Assembly (NCBI GenBank): GCA_035655355.1
Contig: DASRUQ010000034.1
Location: 1 to 12,105, forward strand
Reading direction: 5' to 3'
Source: 2-12-FULL-43-11 sp035655355
GTDB taxonomy: Bacteria; Patescibacteriota; Minisyncoccia; UBA6257; Colwellbacteraceae
Length of the DNA: 12,105 bases
The notes beneath the pieces are model-generated. The model searched no databases and was not told the DNA's origin. It saw only the letters and a program-made list of their open reading frames with translations. The position numbers and the translations under genes are program-made. Positions 11,447 to 12,105 of the stretch are shown here, in pieces; position 1 is the first letter of the stretch; each line of letters opens with the position of its first letter.

Positions 11447-12105
11447 ATTAAGAGTTTTATTAACCGGAGGAGGAACGGGTGGACACATTTATCCGCTCGT
11501 TGCTGTTGTAGCAGAGATGCAGACCCAGTGCGGACAGAGGGGGATTCCTCTGGACTTAAGGTATCTGGGCGCTTACGGTCCGTTTAAGAGTTTATTGGAG
11601 GCGAATAATATTAAGGTTGGGCGAGTGGCCGAGAGTAAACTGCGCCGGTATGTATCTATTCATAATTTTATTGACGGTCCAAAATTTATCTACAGTTTCT
11701 TTCAGGCAGCGGTAAAAATATTTTTCTTTATGCCGGATGTAATTTTTTCCAAAGGCGGGCCGGGAGCTCTGGCGGTAGTACTGGCGGCTAAATTATATTT
11801 CATACCGGTTATTATTCATGAGTCTGACACGGTGCCCGGGCTTACCAATTTGTTGTCGGCTAGATTTGCCAAGCTGATACTAACGTCCTTCCCAGGAACA
11901 GAAAGTTATTTCCCCGGGAAGCAAGTTATGTTGGTTGGCAATCCAATCCGCCGTTCACTCCTCGCGGGAGTTGCTGCCGAATCCAAGCAGAGGAATAAGG
12001 TGGCATATGGATTTGACCCGCAGCTACCTTTGATTTTGGTCATGGGCGGTTCTCAAGGAGCAATAAATATTAATGATTTTATTTTGGACAATCTTCCCGC
12101 GATTT
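11439..12105 (+). CDS. murG: UDP-GlcNAc--lipid I N-acetylglucosaminyltransferase, N-terminal part (3' end off window)
   Basis: 222 complete codons before the edge. The start MRKLRVLLTGGGTGGHIYP carries the GGGTGGH loop and H16, the family's conserved histidine. Further motifs: FSKGGPGALAVVLAA (103-117), HESDTVPGLTN (127-137), VGNPIRRSL (166-174) and VMGGSQGAIN (201-210), the start of the UDP-sugar binding domain. MurG adds GlcNAc to lipid I at the inner membrane face, giving lipid II, the substrate of FtsW next door. Most MurG proteins have HEQN where this has HESD. Residues 41-80 diverge from the model Proteobacterial proteins. The ATG lies within the end of ftsW (8-base overlap), without a Shine-Dalgarno, so it is probably translated by coupling. 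About 130 residues are expected beyond the window. Confidence 0.93.
   Translation, partial: MRKLRVLLTGGGTGGHIYPLVAVVAEMQTQCGQRGIPLDLRYLGAYGPFKSLLEANNIKVGRVAESKLRRYVSIHNFIDGPKFIYSFFQAAVKIFFFMPDVIFSKGGPGALAVVLAAKLYFIPVIIHESDTVPGLTNLLSARFAKLILTSFPGTESYFPGKQVMLVGNPIRRSLLAGVAAESKQRNKVAYGFDPQLPLILVMGGSQGAININDFILDNLPAI

Noticed and set aside
1..12105. CRISPR array, rRNA genes, transposase or phage genes
   Set aside because: No regularly spaced repeats, no rRNA-like sequence and no recombinase or phage motifs were seen in any frame examined.

Overview
The window reads as a chromosomal segment of a small-genome bacterium of the Candidate Phyla Radiation (Patescibacteria, Parcubacteria-like). This is inference. 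It rests on a DUF5652-type small membrane protein, a DUF4015-type exported glycosidase-fold protein, a short gamma-only DnaX, a MurG with HESD in place of the usual HEQN, tightly overlapping genes, very few Shine-Dalgarno sites and stop codons that are almost all TAA. All complete genes read through in the standard bacterial code.

Left part (1-2515), all on the minus strand: the N-terminal 222 residues of glutamate 5-kinase (ProB, cut by the window edge), then a run of four small membrane proteins transcribed from about 1763 down to 739 (61-aa unknown, PspC-domain protein, 76-aa unknown, DUF5652). Next comes an AT-rich nucleotidyltransferase gene (1820-2515).

Middle (2516-2800): a tRNA-Gln(UUG) gene on the minus strand with a terminator hairpin behind it. 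Partial copies of the tRNA 3' end lie at 2526-2544 and 1798-1811, so the nucleotidyltransferase gene is bracketed by a 14-bp direct repeat made of tRNA-end sequence. Between the tRNA terminator and the 2526 copy are three tetraloop hairpins enclosed by an imperfect outer stem. This tRNA-anchored islet is the most unusual part of the window. To its right, and divergent from the tRNA, is a membrane-anchored histidine-rich protein.

Right part (3275-12105): dnaX on the minus strand, divergent from a plus-strand cluster of an exported DUF4015 protein, scpA, scpB, a D-alanyl-D-alanine carboxypeptidase-like serine hydrolase, mraY, an amidohydrolase of the N-acyl-D-amino-acid deacylase family, ftsW and the start of murG (cut by the window edge). 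Several neighbours overlap by 8-26 bases. The cluster joins chromosome condensation (ScpAB) to lipid II synthesis (MraY, MurG), its polymerisation (FtsW) and peptide trimming. The amidohydrolase occupies the slot between mraY and ftsW where murD normally lies in dcw clusters, and it has lost one of the family's two metal-binding motifs.

Regulation: several genes that start a transcription unit have a good -10 box only 8-13 bases before the start codon, which suggests leaderless or near-leaderless mRNAs. No CRISPR array, rRNA gene, transposase or integrase gene was seen. No stretch over 300 bases lacks a gene.
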